Shown one piece after another: positions 33,572 to 42,043 of a stretch of DNA of 59,771 nucleotides. Where the stretch lies: positions 1 through 59,771 of the forward strand of contig NZ_BDBC01000037.1 of assembly GCF_001612785.1 (NCBI RefSeq). Direction: 5' to 3'. Each line of letters starts with the position of its first letter. Positions within the stretch are counted from its first letter, which is position 1. Below the pieces are notes generated by a model that ran no database searches, was not told where the DNA came from, and saw nothing but the letters and a program-made list of their open reading frames with translations. The DNA is from Nocardia beijingensis NBRC 16342 (GTDB lineage: Bacteria > Actinomycetota > Actinomycetes > Mycobacteriales > Mycobacteriaceae). The translations under genes and the position numbers were made by a program.

Positions 33572-34537
33572 CTACGTGTCGTCCTCGGGAGCGGCGATCG
33601 TCAGAACCGCGTCGGCGATGTGCGGATTGCGTTCGAGTTCTCGTTCGAGCGAGCGCAGCGTGAGCGCGATGCTCGATTCGGCCGGATCGCCGACCAGGTC
33701 GACGCTGGCGACGAGGAAGACCTGCCGGGGCCCGACATACTCCAAGCGCACGAAGCGCACCGCGGCCACTTCCGGCATTTCCTCGATGCGGGCCGCGGCG
33801 GCGGCGCGGAGTTCGGGCGAGGCGGGCTCGCCGGTCAGGAAGCGCCGGTTGCGGTCGATGAGCACGACGGCGATCACCCCGAGCAGCACACCGACGAGCA
33901 CCGAGCCGAGCGCGTCCCAGACCGCGGCGCCGGTGAGCTGGTGCAGTCCCATTCCCGCGAACGCGATGACGATGCCGATCAGCGCCGCGCTGTCCTCGGC
34001 GAAGACCGCGCGCAAGGTCGGATCGGAGGTCTCCAGCACGTACTCGAGGATGTCCTGATCGAAGCTCTCGGCCTCGCCGCCGAGCTGCCGGGTGGCCTGC
34101 AGCCACGAGGTGCCCTCCAAGAGGAAGGCGATCCCGAGCACGAGGTAGGCGATCGCGTAATCCTGTCCGCTTCCGCCTTCGTGCAGCAGTTCGGTGATGC
34201 CGTGCCACACCGACACTGCGGCGCCCGCGACGAAGAGACCCACCGCCGCGAGCAACGACCAGACATACGCCTCGCGCCCGTACCCGAGGGGCCGTTTCGC
34301 GTCGGCGGTGCGAGTGCTGCGCCGGTTGGCGACCAGGAGGAAGACCTGGTTGCCGGTGTCGGCCCACGAGTGCGCGGCCTCGGCGACCATCGATGCCGAG
34401 CCGGACAGCGTCGCGGCGACCGTTTTCGCCACCGCCACCGCGACGTTGGCGCCGAAAGCGACGATCACCGTGCGCGTGCTCTCCCCACCGGCGGTCGGCG
34501 CGGACTTCTCGTCGTGGAAGGCGTTCGCTCGCTCCAT
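33572..34537 (-). CDS. Cation diffusion facilitator (CDF) family metal transporter
   Basis: 321 aa. About six membrane helices; metal-site motifs EAAHSWADTGNQ in helix 2 (HxxxD) and EDSAALIGIVIAFAG in helix 5; a cytoplasmic C-terminal domain (residues 240-315) of the CDF dimerisation type. The pattern SxADTGNQVFLL is typical of the subgroup with SLC30A9-like proteins (Zn2+ or Mn2+/Fe2+ export by H+ antiport). Metal specificity is not certain. Divergent from the molybdopterin oxidoreductase gene with a 64-base gap. Confidence 0.9.
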   Translation of the reverse strand: MERANAFHDEKSAPTAGGESTRTVIVAFGANVAVAVAKTVAATLSGSASMVAEAAHSWADTGNQVFLLVANRRSTRTADAKRPLGYGREAYVWSLLAAVGLFVAGAAVSVWHGITELLHEGGSGQDYAIAYLVLGIAFLLEGTSWLQATRQLGGEAESFDQDILEYVLETSDPTLRAVFAEDSAALIGIVIAFAGMGLHQLTGAAVWDALGSVLVGVLLGVIAVVLIDRNRRFLTGEPASPELRAAAAARIEEMPEVAAVRFVRLEYVGPRQVFLVASVDLVGDPAESSIALTLRSLERELERNPHIADAVLTIAAPEDDT

Positions 34538-34601
34538 CTACGCCAGTCTGGCACGAACCGCCCTGACTCCGTTTGCCACACCACATGCCGGGTATGCGCG
34601 G

Positions 34602-37052
34602 GTGGTGATCAGGCATGACCGCATAGCCGAACCCTGGGGCCACCGGACACCGTACGAACCAGGGGAGCCGTGGCCGGTCCGCGTGGACATGCATCTGGCC
34701 GACGGAGTCGACGAGCAAGACGTCGAGAAGTGGGTGCCCTCGGCGTCGATCCTGCACAGCAATGGCGACGCGATGGACATCGCCGTGCGGGACGGCGGCA
34801 TCGTCGGGGTCCGCGGACGTGCGGGAGACCGGGTCAACCACGGTCGGCTCGGACCGAAAGACCTGTTCGGGTGGCAGGCGAACGCCTCGCCCGACCGGCT
34901 GACGAAGCCGTTGATCCGCGTCGGCGGGCGCTTGGTGGAGACCGACTGGGACACGGCGATGAACCGCATCGTCCGGCGCAGCAAGGAATTGCTCGCCGAG
35001 CGGGGACCGAGTGCGCTGGGTTTCTACACCAGCGGACAGCTGTTCCTGGAGGAGTACTACACCCTCGGCGTGATCGCGCACGGGGCGATCGGCACCAACC
35101 ATGTCGACGGCAACACGCGGTTGTGCACCGCCACCGCGGCCCAGGCCCTCAAGGAATCGTTCGCCAGCGACGGTCAGCCCGGCAGCTACACCGATGTCGA
35201 TCACGCCGACGTCATCGCGCTGTTCGGACACAACGTCGCCGAAACCCAGACCGTTCTGTGGACGCGCATGCTCGACCGCCTGGCCGGAGCGAAACCGCCC
35301 GCGTTGCTGTGTGTCGATCCGCGCCCGACACCCGTGGCCAAGGCCGCCACCGTGCATCTGGCTCCGCTGCCGGGAACCAACGTGGCGCTGATGAACGGCC
35401 TGCTGCACGAGATCATCGAGCACGACTGGATCGACCGCGACTACATCGACGCCAACGCCGTCGGATTCGACGAATTGGCCGCGGCGGTAGCCGAATACAC
35501 CCCCGAGCGCGTGGCCGAGATCTGCGGTGTCGCCGCCGCGGACGTGCGCAAGGCGGCGGAATTGGTCGGCACCGCACGGCGGCTGCTGTCGACCGTGTTG
35601 CAGGGCTTCTACCAATCCCACCAGGCGACGGCAGCGGCCGTGCAGGTCAACAACATGCACATCGTGCGCGGGATGCTGGGCAAGCCCGGCTGCGGGATAT
35701 TGCAGATGAACGGCCAGCCCACCGCCGAGAACACCAGGGAATGCGGAGCCGACGGCGACTTGGCCGGCTTCCGCAACTGGGCCAACGACGAGCACGTCGC
35801 CGAATTGGCGAAGCTGTGGAACATCGAGACCCACCGCATTCCGCACTACGCGCCCCCGACGCACGCGATGCAGATCTTCCGCTACGCGGAGCAGGGCACG
35901 ATCCGAATGCTGTGGATCAGCGCCACCAACCCTGCGGTGTCGCTGCCGCAGTTGTCGCGCATCCGGTCCATCCTCGCCCAGGAGAGACTGTTCGTGGTGG
36001 TGCAGGATCTGTTCCGCACGGAAACGGCCGAACTGGCCGACGTCGTCCTGCCCGCCGCGACCTGGGGCGAGAAGACCGGCACCTTCACCAATGCCGACCG
36101 GACGGTGCACATCTCCGAGAAAGCGGTCGATCCGCCGGGCGAGGCGCGAGCGGATCTGGACATCTTCCTCGACTACGCCCGGCGCATGGACTTCCGCGAC
36201 AAGGACGGCGGCCCGCTACCGCCGTGGCGCGACCCGGAATCGGCGTTCGAGGCGTGGAAGAAGTGCAGCGCGGGGCGGCCCTGCGACTACACCGGGATCA
36301 CCTACGAACGCCTGCGTGGTGGCGGCATCCAGTGGCCCTGCAACGACCGGTATCCCGATGGCGCCGAGCGACTGTACGAGAACGGCGAGTTCTTCGCTGC
36401 CCCGCGATACTGCGAAAGCTACGGCAAGGACCTGATCACGGGAACGCCGGTGGAACCGACCGAGTACCGCGCGCTCAATCCCGACGGCAAGGCGATCATC
36501 AAGGCGGCCCGCTTCGTGCCCCCGCACGAGCAGCCGAGCGCGGACTATCCCTTCGCGCTGATCACCGGCCGCACCCTGTATCACTTCCACACCCGCACCA
36601 AGACGGCTCGCGCGCCGCAGTTGCAGGCCGCCGCGCCGCAGGTGTGGGTGGAACTGTCCAGCCGCGATGCGGCGGAACTCGGTGTGGCGGAGGGCGATAT
36701 GGTGCGGATCTCCTCGCCGCGTGGCGCGATCCGGGCACGGGCGCGGATCACCGGCATCCGTGCGGGCGTGCTGTTCGTGCCGTTCCACTACGGCTACTGG
36801 GACCAGCCGGGCGGCGAGCACGAGCACCAGCGGGCAGCCAACGAAATGACCGTCACCGACTGGGATCCCGCCTCGAAACAGCCGATCTTCAAGACCGCGG
36901 CCGCCCGGCTCGAACGGCTCGCGGGCGCACACGGGCACCCGGCGCCCGCGCCCACCGCCACCGCGTCCGCGCCGACCACGCCGGGCATCGCCGCCACCGT
37001 GGGCGGCAGCGCGGCGCTCGACGACGAACTGCTCGAGGTCCCGAACCGATGA
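34602..37052 (+). CDS. Molybdopterin oxidoreductase lacking the N-terminal Fe-S cysteines
   Basis: 816 aa of the DMSO reductase superfamily: the first domain (IVGVRGRAGDRVNHGRLGPKDLFGWQ), MGD-binding segments (YTSGQLFLEEYY, HNVAETQ), VNNMHIVRGMLGKPGCGILQMNGQPTAENTRECGADGD in the middle, NADRTVHISEKAVDPPG, and a C-terminal barrel domain (about 640-770). Relatives with a 4Fe-4S cluster have CxxC-type cysteines where this protein reads VPSASILHSNGDAMDIAV: Ser, His and Asp replace them. It is therefore predicted to carry Mo-bisMGD without the usual cluster. Substrate unknown (nitrate reductase-like by general similarity). GTG at 34602 or 34605. Overlaps the next gene by 4 bases. Confidence 0.85.
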   Translation: MVIRHDRIAEPWGHRTPYEPGEPWPVRVDMHLADGVDEQDVEKWVPSASILHSNGDAMDIAVRDGGIVGVRGRAGDRVNHGRLGPKDLFGWQANASPDRLTKPLIRVGGRLVETDWDTAMNRIVRRSKELLAERGPSALGFYTSGQLFLEEYYTLGVIAHGAIGTNHVDGNTRLCTATAAQALKESFASDGQPGSYTDVDHADVIALFGHNVAETQTVLWTRMLDRLAGAKPPALLCVDPRPTPVAKAATVHLAPLPGTNVALMNGLLHEIIEHDWIDRDYIDANAVGFDELAAAVAEYTPERVAEICGVAAADVRKAAELVGTARRLLSTVLQGFYQSHQATAAAVQVNNMHIVRGMLGKPGCGILQMNGQPTAENTRECGADGDLAGFRNWANDEHVAELAKLWNIETHRIPHYAPPTHAMQIFRYAEQGTIRMLWISATNPAVSLPQLSRIRSILAQERLFVVVQDLFRTETAELADVVLPAATWGEKTGTFTNADRTVHISEKAVDPPGEARADLDIFLDYARRMDFRDKDGGPLPPWRDPESAFEAWKKCSAGRPCDYTGITYERLRGGGIQWPCNDRYPDGAERLYENGEFFAAPRYCESYGKDLITGTPVEPTEYRALNPDGKAIIKAARFVPPHEQPSADYPFALITGRTLYHFHTRTKTARAPQLQAAAPQVWVELSSRDAAELGVAEGDMVRISSPRGAIRARARITGIRAGVLFVPFHYGYWDQPGGEHEHQRAANEMTVTDWDPASKQPIFKTAAARLERLAGAHGHPAPAPTATASAPTTPGIAATVGGSAALDDELLEVPNR

Positions 37053-37528
37053 AACTCCGCATCGCGCTGCGCGAACTGCACCGATCCGAACGCAAACTCG
37101 CCCGGGAGTTGTCCGGGATCGCCGCGCGCCACGTCACCGAGCACGAGGTCCGCCACGTGGCCCTGGATATCCGGCGCTGGTCGGTAGACCACATCGCCGC
37201 CCTCGCCGACGTAGGCCGCCGATACGAACTGAACCTCCGGTCGGAGCCCCGCGCCGAGACCTTCGGCGCGGGACTGCAAGAGCGCGTGAGCACGCTGCTG
37301 GGCCGCCGGCCGGAACCGGCCCTGCTGCTGCTGGCCGATCTGCGTCGTCTGCACCGCGTCGCGGCCGGTGTGTCCTTGGACTGGGAACTGCTGGCCCAGG
37401 GAGCCCAAGCGGCACAGGACATCGAATTGGTCGAACTCTGCCGGCGTTGCCACCCGGAGACCTTGCGGCAACTGCGCTGGGCGAACGGCATGCTCAAGAC
37501 GCTGTCGCCGCAGGCGTTGGTGAGCTGA
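37049..37528 (+). CDS. Helical protein coupled to the molybdopterin oxidoreductase
   Basis: 159 aa. Its ATG overlaps the oxidoreductase stop (ATGA). Sequence is all-helical with ELHRSERKLARELSGIAARHVTEHEVRHVALDIRRWSVDHIAALADVGRRY, whose spaced Glu and His residues resemble a ferritin-like or hemerythrin-like four-helix bundle; two adjacent Cys near the end (ELCRRCHPE) could also bind metal. I do not recognise a named family. It could be a dedicated partner or electron-transfer/maturation helper of the cluster-less oxidoreductase; this is inference from coupling and composition. Confidence 0.7.
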   Translation: MKLRIALRELHRSERKLARELSGIAARHVTEHEVRHVALDIRRWSVDHIAALADVGRRYELNLRSEPRAETFGAGLQERVSTLLGRRPEPALLLLADLRRLHRVAAGVSLDWELLAQGAQAAQDIELVELCRRCHPETLRQLRWANGMLKTLSPQALVS

Positions 37529-37974
37529 CGGCCCTCGCCCGCCTGCGGTGATCGACAGCTCCGGCGCCGATGAATCGTTGTGCCCTGAGGTACTCGCGCG
37601 GGCGACGGACCACCGCGCCGAGCGCGCGGTACCGAACGGAACTCGAGTAGTGGCTCGCTGATCGGCCCCCGCGGTTCCGTCGCCACCAGGCATCGACAAC
37701 CGGCATCGGGGATAACCCGTTGTGTATCGGTACGCTATACAGCGGCGGATTGCTGGCTCTCCAGCTGCACGCTTCCTCTGTGGCTGGGGCGGATGCTCGG
37801 TGAGAGTCCTTGGAAGTCAGGCAAACTCGCCGAAAATGGACTTATGCTTAGTTGCATCGTCAACTTTGGTTCCCAAACGCTGATCACCTTCTTAGAATGA
37901 GCCGACAAACAACGGCACGCTAATCGAGTGCACGGTGGTCAGGCTGGGCCGGCGGTTCCTTCCCACCGACGACG
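37529..37974. other. Long intergenic region with an AT-rich leader upstream of the NCS1 permease
   Basis: 446 bases without a supported gene. GC content falls clearly from about 37700 to 37920. A hairpin CCAGC-CAC/GTG-GCTGG lies near 37760-37790, and a second nested fold closes GGCGG (near 37790) with TCGCC (near 37830), enclosing GAG/CTC and CCT/AGG pairings. These could form a structured 5' leader, but no riboswitch class that I know fits. Confidence 0.35.
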
Positions 37975-39462
37975 ATGGGATTCGACATGGTTGTGAGTTC
38001 AGCGGAACCGTCGGACTGGTCCTTCGAGCGCAAAGGCGCCGAGTGGGTCGCGGACGAGGAGCGTCGAGGCAAGCCACGCGCCTTGTTCTGGCCGTGGGCC
38101 GGCACCAGTTGCAATGTGGTCCTGGTGTCGTTCGGCCCGTACGTCACCGCGCTGGGCCTGGACTGGCATCTGGCAGCGCTGGCCGCGGCGGTGGGTGCGG
38201 TGCTGTCCTTCCTGCTGCTCGGTCTGGTGTCGTTGGCCGGGCAGCAAGGCGGTGCGGCGACCATGGTGGCGGGCCGCGCCGCGTTCGGGTTTCACGGCAA
38301 CAAGATCCCGGCGCTGCTGAGCTACCTGGCTCTGGTCGGGTGGGAAACCTTCTCGGCGGTGCTGGCGACCCTGGCGGCACGCACGGTGGCGCATCGGCTC
38401 GACCCCGACATGGACACCGCGCCGCTCATGGTCGCCACGCTCGTGACCGTCATCGTGGTGACCACGGTGATCGGCATCTACGGCTGCCACGTGATCCTGC
38501 GGGTCCAGAAGTGGTTCGCTCTCGCGTTCACCGCGCTGTCGGTGGTCTACGTCGTGCTGACGCTGCCCAGGATCTCGTTCGCCACCCACGGGCAGATGAG
38601 CGTCGGCGCGTTCGTCGGCGGGGTGATGCTCGTCGCGAACACGCTGGGCCTGAGCTGGGTCAACTGCGCGGCCGACTACACCCGCTATCTGCCGCGCACC
38701 GCCGAGAAGCGCGCGCTGGTCGGCTGGATCACGTTCGGTGGCACCGCTCCCGCCCTGGTACTGATGGGATTCGGCACGGTGCTGGCGGCGGGTGATCCCG
38801 AGGTCGCGGCGACGGCCGCCACCGACCCGATCAGCGCCCTGTCGGCCCACTTGCCCACCTGGTTCCTGGTGCCCTATCTGATCCTGGCGCTGGTGGGCTT
38901 CGTCTCCGGCTCCATCATCGGTCTCTACTCCTCGGGCCTGGCGTTGCAGACGTTGGGCGTCCGGATCTCCCGGCACTACACCGTCCTGATCGACGCCGCT
39001 CTGATCGCCGCCGCCGGTGGCTATGTGGCCTTCGCGGCACCCGGGTTCTTCGCTCCGTTCCAGGCATTCCTGACCACCACCGGTGTGGTGATGGCCGCGT
39101 GGGCCGGAATCTTCGTGGTGGACCTGTGGCAGCGTCGCGGCGTCGGTTACGACCGGACCTCCCTCTACAGTCCGCTCGGCGGCTACGGAAAAGTGAACCG
39201 CGTCGGGGTCGGTTGTCTGATCGTCGCGACCATCGCCGGACTCGGCCTGGTCACCTCGCCCGATCCGCATGTCGGTCCGCTGCTGGGTTACCTGTTCACG
39301 CCTGCCGCCCGCGCGGGTGGCCTCGGTAGCAGCAATCTCGGTGTCTTCGTCGCGCTGGTCCTCGCGAGCGTGGGCTACGCGGCTCTGCACCGGGTGCGTC
39401 CGCTCACCCGGGCGAGCGCGGCCGAACGGATCGAAGCGGAACCAGTCCGAGTCAACGCGTAG
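37975..39462 (+). CDS. NCS1-family nucleobase/purine-cytosine permease
   Basis: 495 aa with about 12 membrane helices. Typical NCS1 features: N-terminal RGKPRALFWPWAGTSCNVVLVSFG in helix 1, GRAAFGFHGNKIPALLSYLALVGWE, SWVNCAADYTRYLP after helix 6, and GSIIGLYSSGLALQTLG. These proteins import purines, cytosine, allantoin, hydantoins or related compounds with Na+ or H+. The substrate is not predictable. A second ATG at 37987 is an equally possible start. Convergent with a PadR gene 19 bases away; a long AT-rich leader precedes it. Confidence 0.88.
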   Translation: MGFDMVVSSAEPSDWSFERKGAEWVADEERRGKPRALFWPWAGTSCNVVLVSFGPYVTALGLDWHLAALAAAVGAVLSFLLLGLVSLAGQQGGAATMVAGRAAFGFHGNKIPALLSYLALVGWETFSAVLATLAARTVAHRLDPDMDTAPLMVATLVTVIVVTTVIGIYGCHVILRVQKWFALAFTALSVVYVVLTLPRISFATHGQMSVGAFVGGVMLVANTLGLSWVNCAADYTRYLPRTAEKRALVGWITFGGTAPALVLMGFGTVLAAGDPEVAATAATDPISALSAHLPTWFLVPYLILALVGFVSGSIIGLYSSGLALQTLGVRISRHYTVLIDAALIAAAGGYVAFAAPGFFAPFQAFLTTTGVVMAAWAGIFVVDLWQRRGVGYDRTSLYSPLGGYGKVNRVGVGCLIVATIAGLGLVTSPDPHVGPLLGYLFTPAARAGGLGSSNLGVFVALVLASVGYAALHRVRPLTRASAAERIEAEPVRVNA

Positions 39463-39481
39463 AGCGCCGTACGTCCCGTTG

Positions 39482-40045
39482 TCACACGTGTGCGGCGATC
39501 CGCCGGTCGATGACCGACAGCGCGAACTCCGCCCAGCGAATGTTCTCCTGCTCGAAGGAGATTCCGCGCAGCAACGTGAGGTAAGGGCCGACGCGCTCGG
39601 CCTCCGCCAGGAACGCCTGCTCGCTGCGGCCGTCCAGCAGCCGGGAGCGCAGGCGTTCGTAGCGGGCCAGTTTCGACTTCGACCACTCCAGTTTGCCCGC
39701 GATCGCCGCGCGCACGGCGGGGGCGTCCTCGGCGACCATGCCCTGGACCTTCACCATCATCTCGTCCCGAATGGCGGTGGGCTTGGCCGGCTTCTCGACG
39801 AATTCGCGCAGGGCCGCCCGGCCGGCGGGCGTGATGGCGTGCAGGCGCTTGTTGGGCCTGCGCTCCTGCTGCACGACCCTGGTCTCGATGAGACCATCGG
39901 CCGCCATGCGCTCCAGTTCCTTGTACAGCTGCTGAGGGGTGGCCGTCCAGAAGTTGGCCACCGAGGCGTCGAAGCTCTTGGCCAGGTCGTAGCCGGACGC
40001 CTCGCCCTCGAGCAGGGCGGCCAGCACCGCGTTGCGTAGCGCCAT
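39482..40045 (-). CDS. PadR-family transcriptional regulator
   Basis: 187 aa: winged helix MALRNAVLAALLEGEASGYDLAKSFD, QQLYKELERMAADGLIETRVV, then a Vir-type C-terminal dimerisation domain (PAVRAAIAGKLEWSKSKLARYERLRSRLL). A Trp in SVANFWTATPQQLY is at the typical PadR position. Divergent from a SnoaL-like gene; the 119 bases between contain two inverted repeats that could be its operators, suggesting it represses itself and the SnoaL/GDSL pair. Confidence 0.9.
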   Translation of the reverse strand: MALRNAVLAALLEGEASGYDLAKSFDASVANFWTATPQQLYKELERMAADGLIETRVVQQERRPNKRLHAITPAGRAALREFVEKPAKPTAIRDEMMVKVQGMVAEDAPAVRAAIAGKLEWSKSKLARYERLRSRLLDGRSEQAFLAEAERVGPYLTLLRGISFEQENIRWAEFALSVIDRRIAAHV

Positions 40046-40082
40046 CCGCCCAGACTAGCACTTCAAGCGATTATTCAAATTT

Positions 40083-40132
40083 CTGTCCAATCGGCTCTGG
40101 ACAGGGTAGATACACCTCGATAGTGTTCGAGG
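40083..40132. promoter_or_regulatory. Two inverted repeats between PadR and SnoaL genes
   Basis: CTGTCCA-N8-TGGACAG at 40083-40104 (7-bp perfect arms) and CCTCG-N8-CGAGG at 40115-40132. Both have the same 8-bp spacer and lie in the AT-richer divergent promoter region. They are candidate PadR operators; binding is inferred. Confidence 0.5.
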
Positions 40133-40164
40133 AGGTTATTAAATTCGTTGACTAGGAGAGTGGG

Positions 40165-40581
40165 ATGCACCCGTTCCGGGCAGCCGTGGAAGCTCGCGAC
40201 GAGGCCGCCATCGAGGCGCTGCCGGCCGACACCGTGGTGTTCACCAGCCCGGTGGTGTTCCGGCCGTACCCGGGCAAGGCGATCACCGCGGCCATCCTGC
40301 GCGCGGTGATCCGCGTGTTCGAGGATTTCCGCTATGTGCGCGAGATCGCCGACGCGAACGGTCGCGACCACGCGTTCGTGTTCGAGGCCACCGTCGACGG
40401 GAAGCGGCTGACCGGCTGCGACTTCCTGCACTTCGACGAGGACGGCAAGATCGACGACTTCATGGTCATGGTGCGTCCGCTGTCGGCGGCCCAGGCCCTC
40501 TCGGCGCGCATGGGTGACCAGTTCGAGCGCATCAAGGCCGAGGCCGCCGCGCAGCTGGAGCGGGAAGCGCGCGGAGCGTGA
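40165..40581 (+). CDS. SnoaL/NTF2-like protein
   Basis: 138 aa with the cone-shaped alpha+beta barrel pattern: helix HPFRAAVEARDEAAIEAL, PADTVVFTSPVVFRPYPGKAI, a sheet region (HAFVFEATVDGKRLTGCDFLHFDEDGKIDDFMVMVRP). Such domains are ketosteroid isomerase-like ligand binders or small enzymes; this one has no assignable substrate. It overlaps the GDSL hydrolase start by 4 bases (GTGA). Probably controlled by the divergent PadR protein. Confidence 0.85.
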   Translation: MHPFRAAVEARDEAAIEALPADTVVFTSPVVFRPYPGKAITAAILRAVIRVFEDFRYVREIADANGRDHAFVFEATVDGKRLTGCDFLHFDEDGKIDDFMVMVRPLSAAQALSARMGDQFERIKAEAAAQLEREARGA

Positions 40582-41405
40582 GCGACCTGTCCGAGCGCGA
40601 CTCGTACTCGCGCTATGTCGCGCTCGGCGACAGCCAGACCGAAGGCGTCGGCGACGGCGACGACCGGACCGGATTACGCGGCCTGGCCGACCGGCTGGCC
40701 GAACGTCTCGCGCGGGCCGAGCCCGGCCTGCTCTACGCCAACCTCGCGGTTCGAGGCAAACTCGCCGGTCAGGTCCGTGCCGAACAACTCGATGCCGCAC
40801 TGGCGCTGCGGCCGGACCTCGCGACCGTGGTCGCGGGCGTCAACGACCTGCTACGACCGAATTTCGACGCCGACGAGGTCGCCGGGCACCTGGACGCGAT
40901 GTTCGCCGCCCTGACCGCGCGCGGCGCGGTCGTGGCGACGGTGACCTTTCCCGACCTCGCGCGCATCACGCCGCTCGCGCGCCCGTTCCGCGGTCGCGTC
41001 GCCGCGCTCAACCAGCGCATCCGCGCGTCGGCGGTGCGGTACGGCGTCGTCGTCGCCGACACCGAGCCGCACGCCGCCGTCACCGATCCCCGGCTGTGGA
41101 GCCCCGACCGGCTCCATGCCAACTCGCTCGGACATCAGCGCATCGCCGACGCCCTCGCCCACGCCTTGGGCCTGCCCGGCGCCGACGGAACCTGGGCCGA
41201 ACCCCTGTCGCCGCCGCTGCCCGCCACCACGCGACTGGCCACGGTGGTGAGCGAAACGCGCTGGGCGACGTCGTTTCTCGGCCCGTGGCTCGGTAGGCGT
41301 CTCACCGGACGCTCCTCCGGCGACGGGCGCACCGCCAAACGCCCGCACCTGCTTCCGGTCGACGATACGGCGACCGCCGCGCACACGGCCCCGCCCCCGT
41401 CGTGA
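40578..41405 (+). CDS. SGNH/GDSL-family hydrolase
   Basis: 275 aa from a GTG. Block I: YVALGDSQTEGVGDG (nucleophile Ser in GDSQ); block III: VVAGVNDLL with the oxyanion Asn; block V: SPDRLHANSLGH with Asp and His of the triad. No signal peptide, so a cytoplasmic esterase/lipase-type enzyme. The last 60 residues are Arg/Thr/Pro-rich and look like a disordered tail. Translationally coupled to the SnoaL-like gene. Confidence 0.9.
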   Translation: MSDLSERDSYSRYVALGDSQTEGVGDGDDRTGLRGLADRLAERLARAEPGLLYANLAVRGKLAGQVRAEQLDAALALRPDLATVVAGVNDLLRPNFDADEVAGHLDAMFAALTARGAVVATVTFPDLARITPLARPFRGRVAALNQRIRASAVRYGVVVADTEPHAAVTDPRLWSPDRLHANSLGHQRIADALAHALGLPGADGTWAEPLSPPLPATTRLATVVSETRWATSFLGPWLGRRLTGRSSGDGRTAKRPHLLPVDDTATAAHTAPPPS

Positions 41406-41541
41406 GCGCGGCGTCGAGCGTATTCGCCCGCCTCGCAACGCATTGCCGGTCATCGCGATCGCCCAGCGCACCGCCGCCGGAACCGCACCGCTTACCTCGC
41501 GGGTAATCGACCGTAGGCGATCGCCATGTCACGATCACATC

Positions 41542-41889
41542 ATGACCGCTTACGCCATAGCCCACCTGCAAGACGCCGCACCGCATCCAGAGATCGCGGA
41601 CTACATCGAGCGCCTTCCGGCGACCCTCGAACCGTTCGGCGGCCACTACCTCGTGCACGGGACACCGCACGAGGTGAAGGAAGGCAGCTGGCCCGGCGGC
41701 GTGGTGATGATCGGCTTCCCCGGGATCGCCGAGGCGCGGGCATGGTGGGAATCGCCCGCGTACCGGGAGATCGCGCCGCTGCGCTCGCGGCACATCGAGG
41801 GCGACATCATCCTGGTGGAAGGCGTCCCCGCCGGTTACGCCCCGACCGCCGCCGTAGCGGCGATCCGGGAGGCGGCAGCGCGGCGGTAG
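41542..41889 (+). CDS. DUF1330 (dimeric alpha/beta barrel) protein
   Basis: 115 aa. Typical DUF1330: an N-terminal strand YAIAHLQDA, then IADYIERLPATLEPFGGHYLVHG, GVVMIGFPGIAEARAWWESPAYREIAPLRSRH and IILVEGVP. The fold is that of small ferredoxin-like dimers such as monooxygenases and stress-response barrels; no activity is established for most members. The ATG at 41542 begins the first strand. Stands alone between the GDSL and DUF3754 genes. Confidence 0.85.
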   Translation: MTAYAIAHLQDAAPHPEIADYIERLPATLEPFGGHYLVHGTPHEVKEGSWPGGVVMIGFPGIAEARAWWESPAYREIAPLRSRHIEGDIILVEGVPAGYAPTAAVAAIREAAARR

Positions 41890-42043
41890 ACCGGATGGCC
41901 CGCCGCCGCGCTCGACGTGCGTCGGGCCCTCGCCGCGCGCGGAAGTCGCGACCGGCAGGTTACCGACCGGCACTCGAGCACCGAATCCCGGCCTCCCCAT
42001 AGGGTTGTGCCCGACGGACCCGGTCCGCCGAGAGGAGTTGCCG

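Noticed and set aside
37780..37880. Segments resembling glycine- or TPP-riboswitch pieces (GGTGAGAGTCC, CTCGCCGAA, TCAGGCAAA)
   Set aside because: The pieces are in the wrong order and the core helices of either class do not form.
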